Of a DNA stretch of 64,000 nucleotides, positions 52,412-64,000 are shown piece by piece (position 1 is the first letter of the stretch; each line of letters starts with the position of its first letter). The stretch comes from Macrosoma leucophasiata (Eukaryota > Arthropoda > Insecta > Lepidoptera > Hedylidae). The stretch is taken from NCBI GenBank assembly GCA_036365455.1, contig JAWQUS010000020.1, positions 2,391,001 through 2,455,000 of the forward strand, given 5' to 3'. A model generated the notes under the pieces. It was not told where the DNA came from. It did no database searches and was given only the letters and a program-made list of their open reading frames with translations. Both the position numbers and the translations under genes were made by a program.

Positions 52412-52530
52412 GTAGAGCAACACGGACAACCGGCAGCGGCGGACCGCAGGAGAGTAGCCATAATATGCAGGCTTTCCCGTCTGCCAAAATACAAGCGCAA
52501 GTGGTTCTATGCCTGTCGCCAAGATGTCAT
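52412..52530 (+). repeat. family F tail fragment
   Basis: 'agtagccataatatgcaggc' and 'ggttctatgcctgtcgccaa' match 51690-51825. A 98-codon ORF through it (52384-52680) has no domain. Confidence 0.45.
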
Positions 52531-52807
52531 AATTTTAAAAATATTACGAAAATAATGAAAATAATCCAGCAACCTAATGCTAATAGAAACTTCGACGACG
52601 GCAAAAGGGATAAAACTGTTAAATGGGAGCTCGCAAATGGTTCACGGGAACGGCTTGATCCTACGATCCCGGTCGTGTAATTTTATTACAATAGACACAC
52701 GTCCCATTCTGAGTAGTCGTTGAAAATAAGTACCATAATTTCATCGTCTTTTATCCGTTGCCCGTAGACGGTGAATTTTCAGCGTTGAAATATATCTAGA
52801 GACGAAT

Positions 52808-53068
52808 ATCAAGATGAGCTGACATTGGAATCTGGCAGCCATTTACATACGCATATGCCTACAAAGCGAAAAGGCAAAGGACAAGGAAGATCAAGACTGA
52901 CCTTGACCAAATAGGTCGAGTACTGTCTGAGGGTGGGGGTCAAGTGTCTAAGGAATCGGCGTGCGTATAAGAATGGATGAAGAATGGGAGTTGTGCCAGG
53001 ACCGGGATATCTGGCGCTCCACTCTCTGCCTACTGAGGGACTTGGTGTGCATATACATACACACATAA
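52808..53068 (+). mobile_element. LINE 3'-end fragment (family C), diverged
   Basis: Contains 'cgaaaaggcaaaggacaagg', 'gaccaaataggtcgagtact', 'gaccgggatatctggcgctc' and a tail 'gtgcatatacatacacacat'. Older than the copies at 1 and 3637. Another short tail fragment is at 53395-53445, followed by family J heads at 53470-53600. Confidence 0.6.
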
Positions 53069-53600
53069 GTTGGAATCTATATCATTCAATCCTTAACTAT
53101 TAGGGGTCAAGACTGAAACATATTGACAGAAAAATTTAAACAGGTTTTGGGAAGACGTGGGCATATCGGTTAGGTACTTATGAAGGGTACTACGTCTGAA
53201 CGGACCAAAAAGAATGGACCGTAGTCCATTCGGCCGTAATCAAAAATCGTCTACGTCTCAACGGACCGTACATATATCATAAAATATTGTTAACAAATGT
53301 ATACATGGAGTACATTCGAGTGCAAAAGTTATAAATTGAAAGGCTTAAGTCTTAGTTTTTTTCTTAAATTTGTATTATTTTCTTTAAAAAAACAATGCTC
53401 TACACTCTCTGCCTTCCCCGTTAGGGACCTGGCGTGAAGATACATATGTAAAAATAATTAACCACTTAAACAAATTGACAAAAAAACCCGGTCAAGTGCG
53501 TGGGCCACGCGCAGTGTAGTATTTTTAGGTTTGATTAATGTAGAAATTAAAGAAAAAAACAAGTCAAGTGCATGTCGGGCCAAGCGCAATGTAGGGTTCC

Positions 53601-54534
53601 GTAGTTACAGAGTAAAAGATGAAATAAAAAAAATATATATTTTGTAAGGACTTGTTCGAAATTTTCGAGTAAAGTACATTTGATCGACTATTACTCGCAA
53701 ACTTGCAAGGCCAACTTAAGTGTGATAGTTTTCCTTTTAATTTCGTTATATATAGCTACTATTGCCGTAACGTTTGAATTTCTAACAACAACCGTTTAGT
53801 CTGTAGGGGGCGATACTTGAGTCTAACGAAAATTTGCACTTTAAAGCTTAATAAGTCACGAACAGTTAACTAAATCGAAAAATGATGTTAGGACACCCAT
53901 ACTATTTTTTAAAAACCTATCCAACGATACTACACATTATATGGAAATCGAAAATAAAAAAAAATATCTGCTTTATTATACCTTCAATTAACGGTCGTAA
54001 GTATATTTCAAAAACAAGAATGTCAAAGTACCAATATGGTGACATGATGTTGTCATACAAAAATAACATTATAAAAAAAAATCGACAAAAAAAAACAACG
54101 ATTCAAATTATGTTTTGAATATTTTTCCATGATTCTACTTATCTTTCTCTATCTTTCGATATTATAGTGTACAAGGTGCGGGCCCAACGTGGAACTTGTT
54201 CTTTGGATTATACGAGTACATATATTATGACTGCTATATTACTATTCGTTGACGTTCGCCATACGTGAAAACAAAGTAAGATTGCAACAAGACTGCTATA
54301 AAAGATGGTGGTACGAAAAGGTGCGCAGTGTAAAGTTATCAGTACAACCACATCTGCAAATCTGCGGCCCTTATGCAACACATTGTTCCACCCACCACGC
54401 GCCCACACAAACGAGATCAATCAAAATTAAAATATCGCTTGTGTTTGTGCTCAAACTATCTACTCCTTTTGTAGATATTGTTGAATTCGGAGACGTACAT
54501 TACCATCATTTACAGTCATCATCATCATTTCAAC
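53601..54534. other. no gene recognised
   Basis: AT-rich; a short block at 54255-54310 ('gcaacaagactgctataaaa') also occurs at 35850-35885, so a further repeat is present there. No exon supported. Confidence 0.35.
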
Positions 54535-54790
54535 CAAACAGACGTCCACTGCTGAATAAAGGCCTCCCCCAAAGAATGCCACAACGAACGGTCCTGGGCC
54601 GCCCTCATCCAGCGATTGCCCGGGGGGCCTGTCTACGCTTCGTTTTCCGGTACGCGGTCGCCACTCGAGAATTGCTCTGCCCCAGGCCGTCAGTTCTTCG
54701 AGCTATGTGTCCTGCCCACTGCCACTTGAGTCTCGCTATTCGGTGAGCTATGTCGGTAACTTTGGTTCTCATTGCGGATCTCCTCATTTC
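54535..54790 (-). mobile_element. RTE-like LINE C-terminal fragment
   Basis: The minus frame encodes 'RIARLKWQWAGHIARR', and after a frame change the end 'AAQDRSLWHSLGEAFIQQWT', the conserved post-RT C-terminus of RTE LINEs. Both ends are truncated and the frame is broken. Adjacent 54803-54960 is a partial MITE D. Confidence 0.7.
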
Positions 54791-55565
54791 ACCGAAGAAA
54801 CAGACAATCGGCTAGTTTCGACTACGTAGAGCGTTATCTCAGCTACACTACACACTGCCTACGTAAGCACTGATAGTCCGTTATTAAATAATGCTCTACA
54901 GACCCGAAATAATCCGAAGTGTCCTTCCTAAGCTCGATATTTTCTTGTTCGATACTGTACAAAGCAGCCAGTTGGTTAATGAATCCCTAAAGCAGCAGAT
55001 GAACCCACCCTATAGGGTTCAAGAACAATAACAAATCAATAAAATTGACATAATTTTCGGGTAGCTAGAAGGATTTAATGCGGTGGTGCTTACACCCTCG
55101 AGCTCCAGCTCTTGAACTCAATCACCAGTAAATAAATTCCTTTTATTTCAGAAAGTTAGCATCCCAAAATATGTTCCCAGTGCCGTACCATAATTCCATA
55201 TCAAAACAAAGAACACCTCGACCCCCCGGCGGCCGATCTAATCAGTTGAAAGCTTACATTTGCCTCCTGTTGATAGCTCCGATAATTTGATTTTGCCACC
55301 CCTTGCTTTCTTTGCTGACGTTCAAGCGAAACTATCACTCCTGACTCTGAAGGGTCGTTCTTACATCGTCATTCGACAGATATATATTATAGGTACATAT
55401 TTAATATAAATACTTATAGGTACCTTGTGTATAATAATAGCTTTAAAATTTTGTGATCTGAAAGTGCATTTTTCTATAAACCTATATCATTAAATTCACT
55501 CACTTGTAGGTATCATAACGTTTTCGAAGGTTTTGCGAGCTTCATATATTGAACAAATGATATTC

Positions 55566-55822
55566 GCAGATTTTCTTGCGTAAAATACGTGCACCGTGCT
55601 AGTTTGCCAGCAACCACGATAGCTGGAAAGCGACCGAAACGTCGGGTAAGAGAGGAAGTTGGGAGAATTTTATACCTACGCAAGAAAATCCGCAGATGTA
55701 CTTTAGTTTATTCCCGTTGTCCCCGTACGCCATGTCCCCGTCACGGGGACAGCGGGACGTGGTTAAATTTCTTTGCCGTTGTCCCCGTGACGACGGGAAC
55801 ATGGCGTACGGGGCACAACGGT
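55566..55822. repeat. two adjacent palindromic structures
   Basis: First: arms 55566-55584 and 55671-55696 ('gcagattttcttgcg' / 'cgcaagaaaatccgc') with 'gaccgaaacgtcgggt' in the loop. Second: 55714-55735 'ccgttgtccccgtacgccat' against 55799-55821 'atggcgtacggggcacaacg', with internal GC-rich palindromes ('gtccccgtcacggggac'). Confidence 0.7.
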
Positions 55823-55852
55823 ACTTTAATGAAATATTTAAAACTACTTTTA

Positions 55853-56117
55853 AAAACAAGCATGCAGTTCACATTGATGTTAAGTGATGACAGCAGCCTA
55901 TAGACACCCACACAAAGACCATGGTTAAGATGCAGATGCGTTACCACTCCTGAGGCCTAAGGTGTTATGCTTCTATGTCGGAAATTACAGGGCCGTACAT
56001 TACCACCTGACCGGAACACAATAGTGCTGAACTACCATTTAGCGGCAAGTTTACCTATTAGGTAACGCGGTGCTACGCCTGCGAGCTCCGTCACTGGAGC
56101 TCTACCACCAGTAAAAA
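55853..56117 (-). repeat. family A repeat, near full length
   Basis: From 'aagcatgcagttcacattga' to 'gagctctaccaccagtaaaa'; the T-run is lost at the junction with the palindrome. Sequence 56118-57622 that follows has no gene; a decayed family A piece is at 56538-56645. Confidence 0.75.
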
Positions 56118-57622
56118 CTACCCGATGTCCCCGTGAATAGTTTAAAAATAGGTAAACATTTTTGCCTGCTGTTCCCGTTTTTTACCAAAGTGTATGTTGA
56201 ATAGTCTTGGTACCCAGTAGATTAATAAACACTCAAATTATGTTATTACGAGAAATAAAATTTAACATAAAACAGTTACACACAAGTGTCAAGAACCAGG
56301 GAGGCAATACATAATTTTATTAATTTTCAATAACAATATTTATAAACACCTTGTCCATGCAAACAAAGCTATCAATGAGGAATGCAGAGTTTCCTGTGAT
56401 AACAAGTAGGACATAACCTTGATGTAAAGGGCTACAAGGTTGCCTGAAAGGCTGATAAGGCTTTGTGCACCTTACTCACTCTAACATACTGAGTAAAATA
56501 ACAAGTGATATTGATGAATAATTTGTTCTATTTTTTTGTATGGTGGTAAACAAACTTGTAGTTGACGATGGTAAGTGAATACTGCAGTAGGGACCTACAT
56601 CATGAAAAGAGGTCTTAGTGCAGATGTTTCCACTACAGAGGCCTTAAATTATAGGTTCATAAATTATCGTCTAACCTTTTAACCTGAAAACGATAATTCT
56701 GAACACTAAGTGATAGGTAAAGTAATCTCACCAGATTATAATGTTGATAGATATTACAGACAGAGCAGGTTTCAAAAGATGGTTGGGTATTCGGAACCAC
56801 TACACTGAGGATTTTTAGGTTACTGTGGCAAAATACTGGGCCCATAACATTTAAGTCGAACTGCTGACACAAGAAGAAGAAGATCAGATTATAATTAGCC
56901 ACGGTGGTGTCACAGTGTGTACTTATTGTGCTTGAGCTCCCTGGCTAGAACTTCACCATCAATTTTTTTAATTTCTTTAATATTTCTTACATCACAAGGT
57001 CTTCATTATTTAATTCTCAACAACAGACAGAAGAGATAAATATCTACCTACACCACCTATGTTTTCATTTACTACTTGAATCAGATTTTTAGTTAATCAC
57101 ATCTGAGTAACAGTCATCATCAGTTAGTTTTGGAATGTGTTATCAGTGCGATAAGGTGATAACACTTGAATGTGGTCAGGCCATTGACATTTGAACTACT
57201 TAAATTCACATGGAACATGTTTGCACTATAAGAAATGAGTTTAATAGGTATAATCTTGTAGAAAAGGTAGGAATTGGAATTTTCATTTTGTTATGGTTTG
57301 CCATGAGATGCTAGTTCTGAATGAGTTGTATAGAACAAGGTTGTTACAGGAGTGTATTCCAATAGGATGGACAAATTAGCATCACACAAAGTATCAAAAT
57401 CAATTATGATGATGAAATAAGAAATATAAAAATATTAAATATGAAAAACAACAATAATTAAAGTTTTATATTGGGAGGTAGGAGATATATCTACTACTTG
57501 ACAAAAGAATCTTTGGAATTTCAAAATACATTTTTTACAACTAAAATTGTAGTGGAATTTCTACCAGCTGGTAATTGCCAGTTGCTACCTAATTCAGCAA
57601 ATCTGAGCATTTAAAAAAAAAG

Positions 57623-57867
57623 TAACGTAACTTCACGCCTGTAATCCCCGAAGGGGTAGGCAGAGGTAAATGCATGCATTCAAGCATACATGTAAACACC
57701 CATGGTTCGCCGGTTACGTTTTTGGCCCATGTAACAGGTGGTGAGCCTATTGACATCTCCGGGCACATTACCAAACTTCGAGGTACTAGGAAATCTCCAG
57801 AAAATGGAAAAATCCCAATAAAACCAGAAATGAAGGACTTTACACCATTATCTCTGGTAACCCCTGT
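57623..57867 (-). mobile_element. SINE B, 5'-truncated
   Basis: Starts at the 3' end 'cgtaacttcacgcctgtaat' and continues to 'gactttacaccattatctct'; the tRNA-like head is missing. Sequence 57868-58560 holds no gene. Confidence 0.75.
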
Positions 57868-58560
57868 CCTTTTGGCAAAAACTTTTAATGCAGTTAGCAT
57901 TTAAAGTTTTTGCCTACCACTTCAGTAAAGTTCTACCATCAGTGAAGGACATAAAATTGATTTGAAAAATTCTATGTTACTTCATTGAATAGCCTTTCAC
58001 ATTACGTAAACCTATTTTATTTTTTTACATTAATGAAATGAATTAAAGCAGTAAATAGTTAAAATTTTTATGTAATGCCATTTTGTAATAAAAGAATAAC
58101 AACAATGCATTGAGAGTGTAATTTTAAACACATGTCATATGGGACACGCTAGCAATAAACAATATACAAAGCTATATTTGGAGAGGCATGAATATTCATC
58201 TTGTCAAAATTACTGAGGTCAATAGTTGTGAAACACTCTCACAATATGCTCTCGGAAGAATTTGAAAGTATTGAAATCTTGTGTTTAATATACCATTTGA
58301 GTATGTTTAAAATATTGTTACGAGTACCTATTATTTATCTGCAAGTGATTGGGTATATATTTACACAAATTAAATAATATAGGTACCTAATTCATACTGT
58401 TCATTGAACATCAGAACTCTATCAGTAAAAGTGACACAAAGAAATCAGAGTCAGAAATCATGTTTTTGAATTAACAATTTAATTATCGTCTAATTTGTGT
58501 TACAAAACTAGAAAACAAGTTATTAGAGTGTTGTTTTAATTACTACTTACTACTAAAGGT

Positions 58561-59085
58561 TTTTTTTTTTTTTGTTTTCCTTTGATCTGCAATCAGTCCC
58601 AGGACTATAAGCAAATTTGTTAGGCGATTGTGACTGTGCGAGGGGTCTCCCCAGTGGGAGGCATTTTACCATCGAGAACTGTCTGGATGTCATGGCGTTT
58701 AAGGCGTTTACTGTACTTAATTTTTGTTAATTCGGCAGCCAAGTCATTTGGGTGGTTATCGAGCCGATTTTTGTAGTTACTTGAAGACTGCGGGATCTCT
58801 TCCTTTACTGTTTTGACTTCCAGAGCTTCATGTATCTCAGAATTAGTGAGAAACCATGGAGCATTCGACAAGGTACGCAATATGCCATTTTGCAATCTCT
58901 GTATAATAGTTAAATTGGAGTTACAAGCACTTCCTCAGAGTTGTATCCCATACGTCCATACAGGTTTGAGAATCATTTTATAGATTAGGAGCTTATTGTC
59001 CACTGAAAGTTTGGAGTTGCGTGCCATCAGCCAATTCATGGTCCGGAACCGTATGATGGTTTCATCACGCTTCATTTTGATATGA
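58561..59085 (-). mobile_element. Jockey-like LINE C-terminus with poly(A)
   Basis: The minus strand encodes 'NWLMARNSKLSVDNKLLIYK', 'MILKPVWTYGIQL', a stop, then 'IIQRLQNGILRTLSNAPWFL' and 'NHPNDLAAELTKI', the classic post-RT region of Jockey-clade LINEs. After the ORF end (58620) a T-run at 58561-58575 is the poly(A) tail. It is 5'-truncated, with at least one stop. Confidence 0.75.
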
Positions 59086-59154
59086 TGTTTCTATTACTTG
59101 TTTGTACTAAATACTGTAGTTTTCAAAACATCTACATCAAATTCAGAGATTTCA

Positions 59155-59395
59155 ATGTAGATGTGTAGCCACTCCTTAGGTCTACATCTATATCGGAAAT
59201 AACAGGGCTGTACATTACTACCTGACAGGAACACAATGGAATTAAACATAACCATTTAGTGGCAAGTAGATTATGCAATGCAGCCTGCGATCTCCACTGC
59301 TCGAGCTCTACCACCAGTAAAGTTAATGATCTCTCTCTCACACTCCAAGTAGTTCTTAACTACAGAGAGTTAAGAAAAACTTGGTGTGAGAGACT
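59155..59395 (-). repeat. family A repeat and imperfect hairpin
   Basis: 59155-59322 is a diverged reverse family A. Directly after it, 59331-59361 and 59368-59395 form an imperfect hairpin ('ctctcacactccaagt' / 'acttggtgtgagag', 'ttcttaact' / 'agttaagaa'). Confidence 0.6.
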
Positions 59396-59544
59396 TACTT
59401 ATGACTGAGATCAATATTTTATTGTTTAAATATATTTCAATACTTTGGTTACAGTTCAAAGAAGAAAGTTCAAGTTCATGGGTCATAAAAAGTCCTCTGG
59501 ACCAGACTCATCTACCTAGTATAGCGATAAAGCTGAGTGGCAAT

Positions 59545-59755
59545 GTGTCAGTTGTATTTTGACTCCTGGATGATAGATGGACTGTACTAATGAACAAGCG
59601 GAAAGGCCGCACAAGGAAATGTAGTTGGTCGCCCATACAAGAGATGGTTGGATGATATATCTGAGGTGGCAGGGAAAAAATGGCTCCACACAGTATTGTG
59701 ATAAATGGAGCAAGCTGGAGGAGGCCTACACCCAAAGAGGGGTCCAAATCTAATT
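59545..59755 (+). mobile_element. RTE-like LINE C-terminal fragment
   Basis: Broken frames give 'YLRWQGKNGSTQYCDKWSKL' and 'EEAYTQRGVQI', matching the end of another RTE-type ORF. It lies in the presumed intron of the kinase gene. Confidence 0.55.
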
Positions 59756-60429
59756 CAGCTTACAACACTAAACACTACTTATACATTTCTATTTTTGTAT
59801 TTTAAAATCTAAAATTACTAACACTACTCTTTATAATGTATCATGGCTTTGGAATAAATGGCTCATTATCATTATTTTGACTCATATGATGGTGAGCCAA
59901 CTGGACATATTACCACGTCTAATAATACCACTGGGAATCTGCAGAAAATGGGGTTGGCAAATCCCTAACAAGGACTAGGTCTTGTAGTTACTGCTTTATC
60001 TAAGCCATTGGGGAATGTGAGGGTTGTGATATCCTATTGTCTTCTTCATTCTTTTTTTTTTTTTGTATATTTGCTCAAGTCTATCCCTTGTAAAACTGAA
60101 TTTGGGTTTTCACAATTGTGCAAATTTCCACAGACATTCAACAAAAAATACAACAAACAAGTTGAAAGTGTATGAATGTTTCAGTGTATTCCCAATTTTT
60201 CGACGCAGTGGATGTAGAGTCAGAAAAACTGAATACATATTTTCATGTCGCTTTTATATAAATATAAAGTTCTCCAAATTAATGGACCTGTTGTGATATA
60301 AAAAAGCAAAAAAACATGTGACACATAGATTTAGTTTCTCTGGGACAATACACAAATTATACACGGGAAGCAATACACAATATTCTTCCATATCCCAATA
60401 AGCATTTTCTAGTTCATAGCAGTAAATTA

Positions 60430-62055
<1,626 letters not shown>

Positions 62056-62127
62056 GGTCCCATGGTGTAATGGTTAGCACTCTGGACTTTGAATCCAGCG
62101 ATCCGAGTTCAAATCTCGGTGGGACCT
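62056..62127 (+). tRNA. tRNA-Gln (UUG)
   Basis: A complete cloverleaf without intron: acceptor 'ggtccca'/'tgggacc', D-arm region 'tggtgtaatggttagca', anticodon arm 'ctgga-ctttgaa-tccag' with anticodon TTG at 62089-62091, and T-arm 'ccgag-ttcaaat-ctcgg'. A T-rich terminator ('attttttttg') follows at 62136-62145. A and B boxes are intact. Unlike the tRNA-like cores in the SINEs, every stem pairs, so it is likely functional. Confidence 0.95.
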
Positions 62128-62932
62128 TGGGAAACATTTTTTTTGTAACCATTTTTTTTTTTAATTTCATTAATTTATTATCCGACCTTTTATAAAATAT
62201 CAATAAACAACTGAATTCATCTCTACGTTTGTAAGATAATCAAGGCGTGAATGTCTCTGTGGGAGTTTGTAGGGATGCTGGGTAGGGAGCATTATTGATC
62301 GAGCGAAAATGGGATGGCAGTATCCATTCGCGGCGACCACCCAGCCCGCGGGACGTGGGGCTGCTTCTCAACATTACAAACACGCTTAAACACAACTAAT
62401 TCATAGTTTATTAATCCAAAATAACTCGCAAAAATCACCATCGACGCGTACGCGAACAATAAAACATTTGAAACACAACAGTACGAGACAATCAGTGCAA
62501 AACAACCTTAAAATAATGAATAACGTGACATGACAGTGAAAATCTGAATGAAAATCCCACAAATAAATATACCTACGACATCACGAAAACCCGCAAATCG
62601 CTGTGAATTCCAAATAATAAAACAATGAATGTTTATTTCGATGTTTAATGAGTTGTGCTATTTTATTTGGTAAAGTGAACAGACAGATACATAATGGCCG
62701 ATTTAATATCACCGGGTTAATGTATAAATTATGTGTGTTATGTACAAAATGTTTAGTTCAGACGGATTTACATCGAAACGTAAATTTTGGCTGAAGTGGT
62801 GTTGGCGTAAGCGTTGGTCGGGCTTTAAGAAAAAATAACATCAAGAGAAAATTCTGACGTTTTTTTAATACTCGAAAAGTGTTTTTTTTTTCCTTTTTTT
62901 TTTTTGAAAAATAACAAGATAAGATAGCAAAA
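62128..62932. promoter_or_regulatory. presumed promoter / 5' UTR of the next gene
   Basis: Between the tRNA and the candidate exon. A GC-richer block at 62280-62370 ('tgggatggcagtatccattc', 'cggcgaccacccagcccgcg') could hold a transcription start. No motif is decisive. An upstream short ORF (ATG at 62694, eight codons) precedes the main ATG. Confidence 0.3.
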
Positions 62933-63068
62933 ATGAATTCCTTCAACGCGCCCACAACGCAAATAAACGCAATAGATAAAATGACAACAGTGAAATGTAA
63001 ATCAGTGGATTTAGAAGGATATGTTATAATTGTAGTTCAAACCAAGGATAACAAAGTCAAATTATATG
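62933..63068 (+). CDS. candidate first coding exon, unknown protein
   Basis: ATG at 62933 ('caaaaATGa') opens a frame of 45 complete codons ('MNSFNAPTTQINAIDKMTTV' ... 'VDLEGYVIIVVQTKDNKVKL'), which reaches 'tatg|gtaagt' at 63068/63069, a near-consensus splice donor in phase 1. Reading on gives a stop three codons later, which fits an intron. The beta-strand-like 'GYVIIVVQT' suggests a folded domain start, but I do not recognise the family. The gene would be divergent from the kinase gene, about 1.8 kb away. The rest of the window (63069-64000) would be intron; no second exon seen. Confidence 0.5.
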
Positions 63069-64000
63069 GTAAGTAATTTGATTACAGATAAAAATAATAA
63101 TCTATTCTCTGATAAACTAATTTATCGATATAGAGCTGTTGTATAGAGTCAATATTTTTCAGATGTTACTTAAAACCATTGGTCCCGGCTGCCGCTTAAT
63201 AGCTCAACCAGGTCACACCCTTAAAGACATCGTAAAATTTCGTAGGTGGGGTGGCACGGGCTACTAGCCCTCCGGGGAAACGAAATTCCCCTGTAACAAC
63301 ATTGTTGGAGGGCGCAATTGTTTTGCAGATTAGGGCAAGCCTAAGCTCTGCAAATTTTTATTAAAACTACGTCCATTTATTGCTCAAATCTTTTCGGGCT
63401 GGCACGAATCACTATTAGTCTCGATAAAGGTCATATGTTCGCGATATTTTTAGTCCAAGAAAACCAGGCCCCCAAGGGTCAGCCTTAACTGCTAAACTTC
63501 TATGTTGAGTGGGAAATTTAGGGCTTTCTCATTAAGATGGCCCCTGGCCCAACAAAGTTTTGAAACCGAAATGCAGTCATAAAAGGTCTTACTTCAGTAG
63601 CTGATCTACGTGATTGCGATCAATCCGTTGATATGTCAAAGATCTAAATAAGCTGTCTAAAAAATGTACATCAATTAAGTAGAGATATGCCCTATTTATA
63701 GGTGCCCATCCCAGAATTTTTACAAACAATAAAAATAGGCAGAAATTTGTGCCATTATTGCTATTAGGTATACATATATTGCCCGGGAGGCCCTGGACAA
63801 TACCTCTAGATACGCCCAAGGCAAATAGTGCAATTGTTGTAAGATTTCGTTAAGAATTGGATCGACAGGGAATACCTGCTTTAAGCACAGAGATTGACAG
63901 GAATGATAACGAGGACAAGAATCGTGTGTCGAAGATACCCTACCTAACAAATACCAACCGCATTGGGAACATTCTCCTTTTTGAGTCTGGATGATGCAGA

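Noticed and set aside
54249..54746. 165-codon plus-strand ORF
   Set aside because: Its right half is antisense to the RTE LINE C-terminus and its left half is a repeat shared with 35850.
57589..57900. 103-codon minus-strand ORF
   Set aside because: It is the conceptual translation of SINE B, and the same peptide-like string appears at every copy.

Overview
The window looks like TE-dense nuclear DNA from an insect, most likely a lepidopteran (moth or butterfly). The basis is the mix of families: Dong/R4-like, Jockey-like, CR1-group and RTE-like LINE pieces, mariner and hAT elements, several tRNA-derived SINEs, a 5S-rRNA-derived SINE and many short fold-back elements. It also holds an insect-type tRNA gene and a large-intron protein kinase gene. 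The host identification is inference from family composition; no species can be named from sequence alone.

Host genes are confined to the right end. At 60456-61149 (minus) lies the first coding exon of a mixed-lineage kinase (MLK/Slipper-type MAP3K): SH3 domain, then the N-lobe and catalytic-loop start of the kinase domain, ending at a clear splice donor. No later kinase exon was recognised at lower coordinates, so much of the TE-rich sequence to the left may be intron of this gene. A tRNA-Gln(UUG) gene is at 62056-62127 (plus). A candidate first coding exon of an unknown gene, with a strong splice donor, is at 62933-63068 (plus), head-to-head with the kinase gene.

The rest is layered mobile DNA. 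Region 1-13 kb: LINE 3' ends, a mariner broken by a LINE insertion with a 12-bp target-site duplication (TSD), fold-back elements, SINEs, and a MITE inside a SINE-like repeat. Region 13.3-17.7 kb: a Dong/R4-like LINE with an intact 1203-codon ORF sitting in the (AAT)n tail of a 5S-derived SINE, the pair flanked by one shared 8-bp TSD. Region 20-24.3 kb: a degenerate array of a GC-rich module split by a CR1-group LINE whose ORF carries one frameshift. Region 27-28.2 kb: an RT gene split by a 524-bp element made of two identical 217-bp tRNA-bearing repeats with a 7-bp TSD. Region 28.8-40 kb: 5S-SINEs, tRNA-SINEs, nested palindromes, GATG-type microsatellite and duplicated promoter-like modules. 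Region 40-47 kb: a nearly intact mariner with a 2-bp frameshift and a complete but decayed hAT element (8-bp TSD) containing a Harbinger-type MITE. Region 47-60 kb: more SINEs and RTE/Jockey LINE remnants.

I found no CRISPR array, operon, phage or viral sequence. The most informative biology is how the elements use each other as targets and share 3' ends; no multi-gene accessory system was seen.
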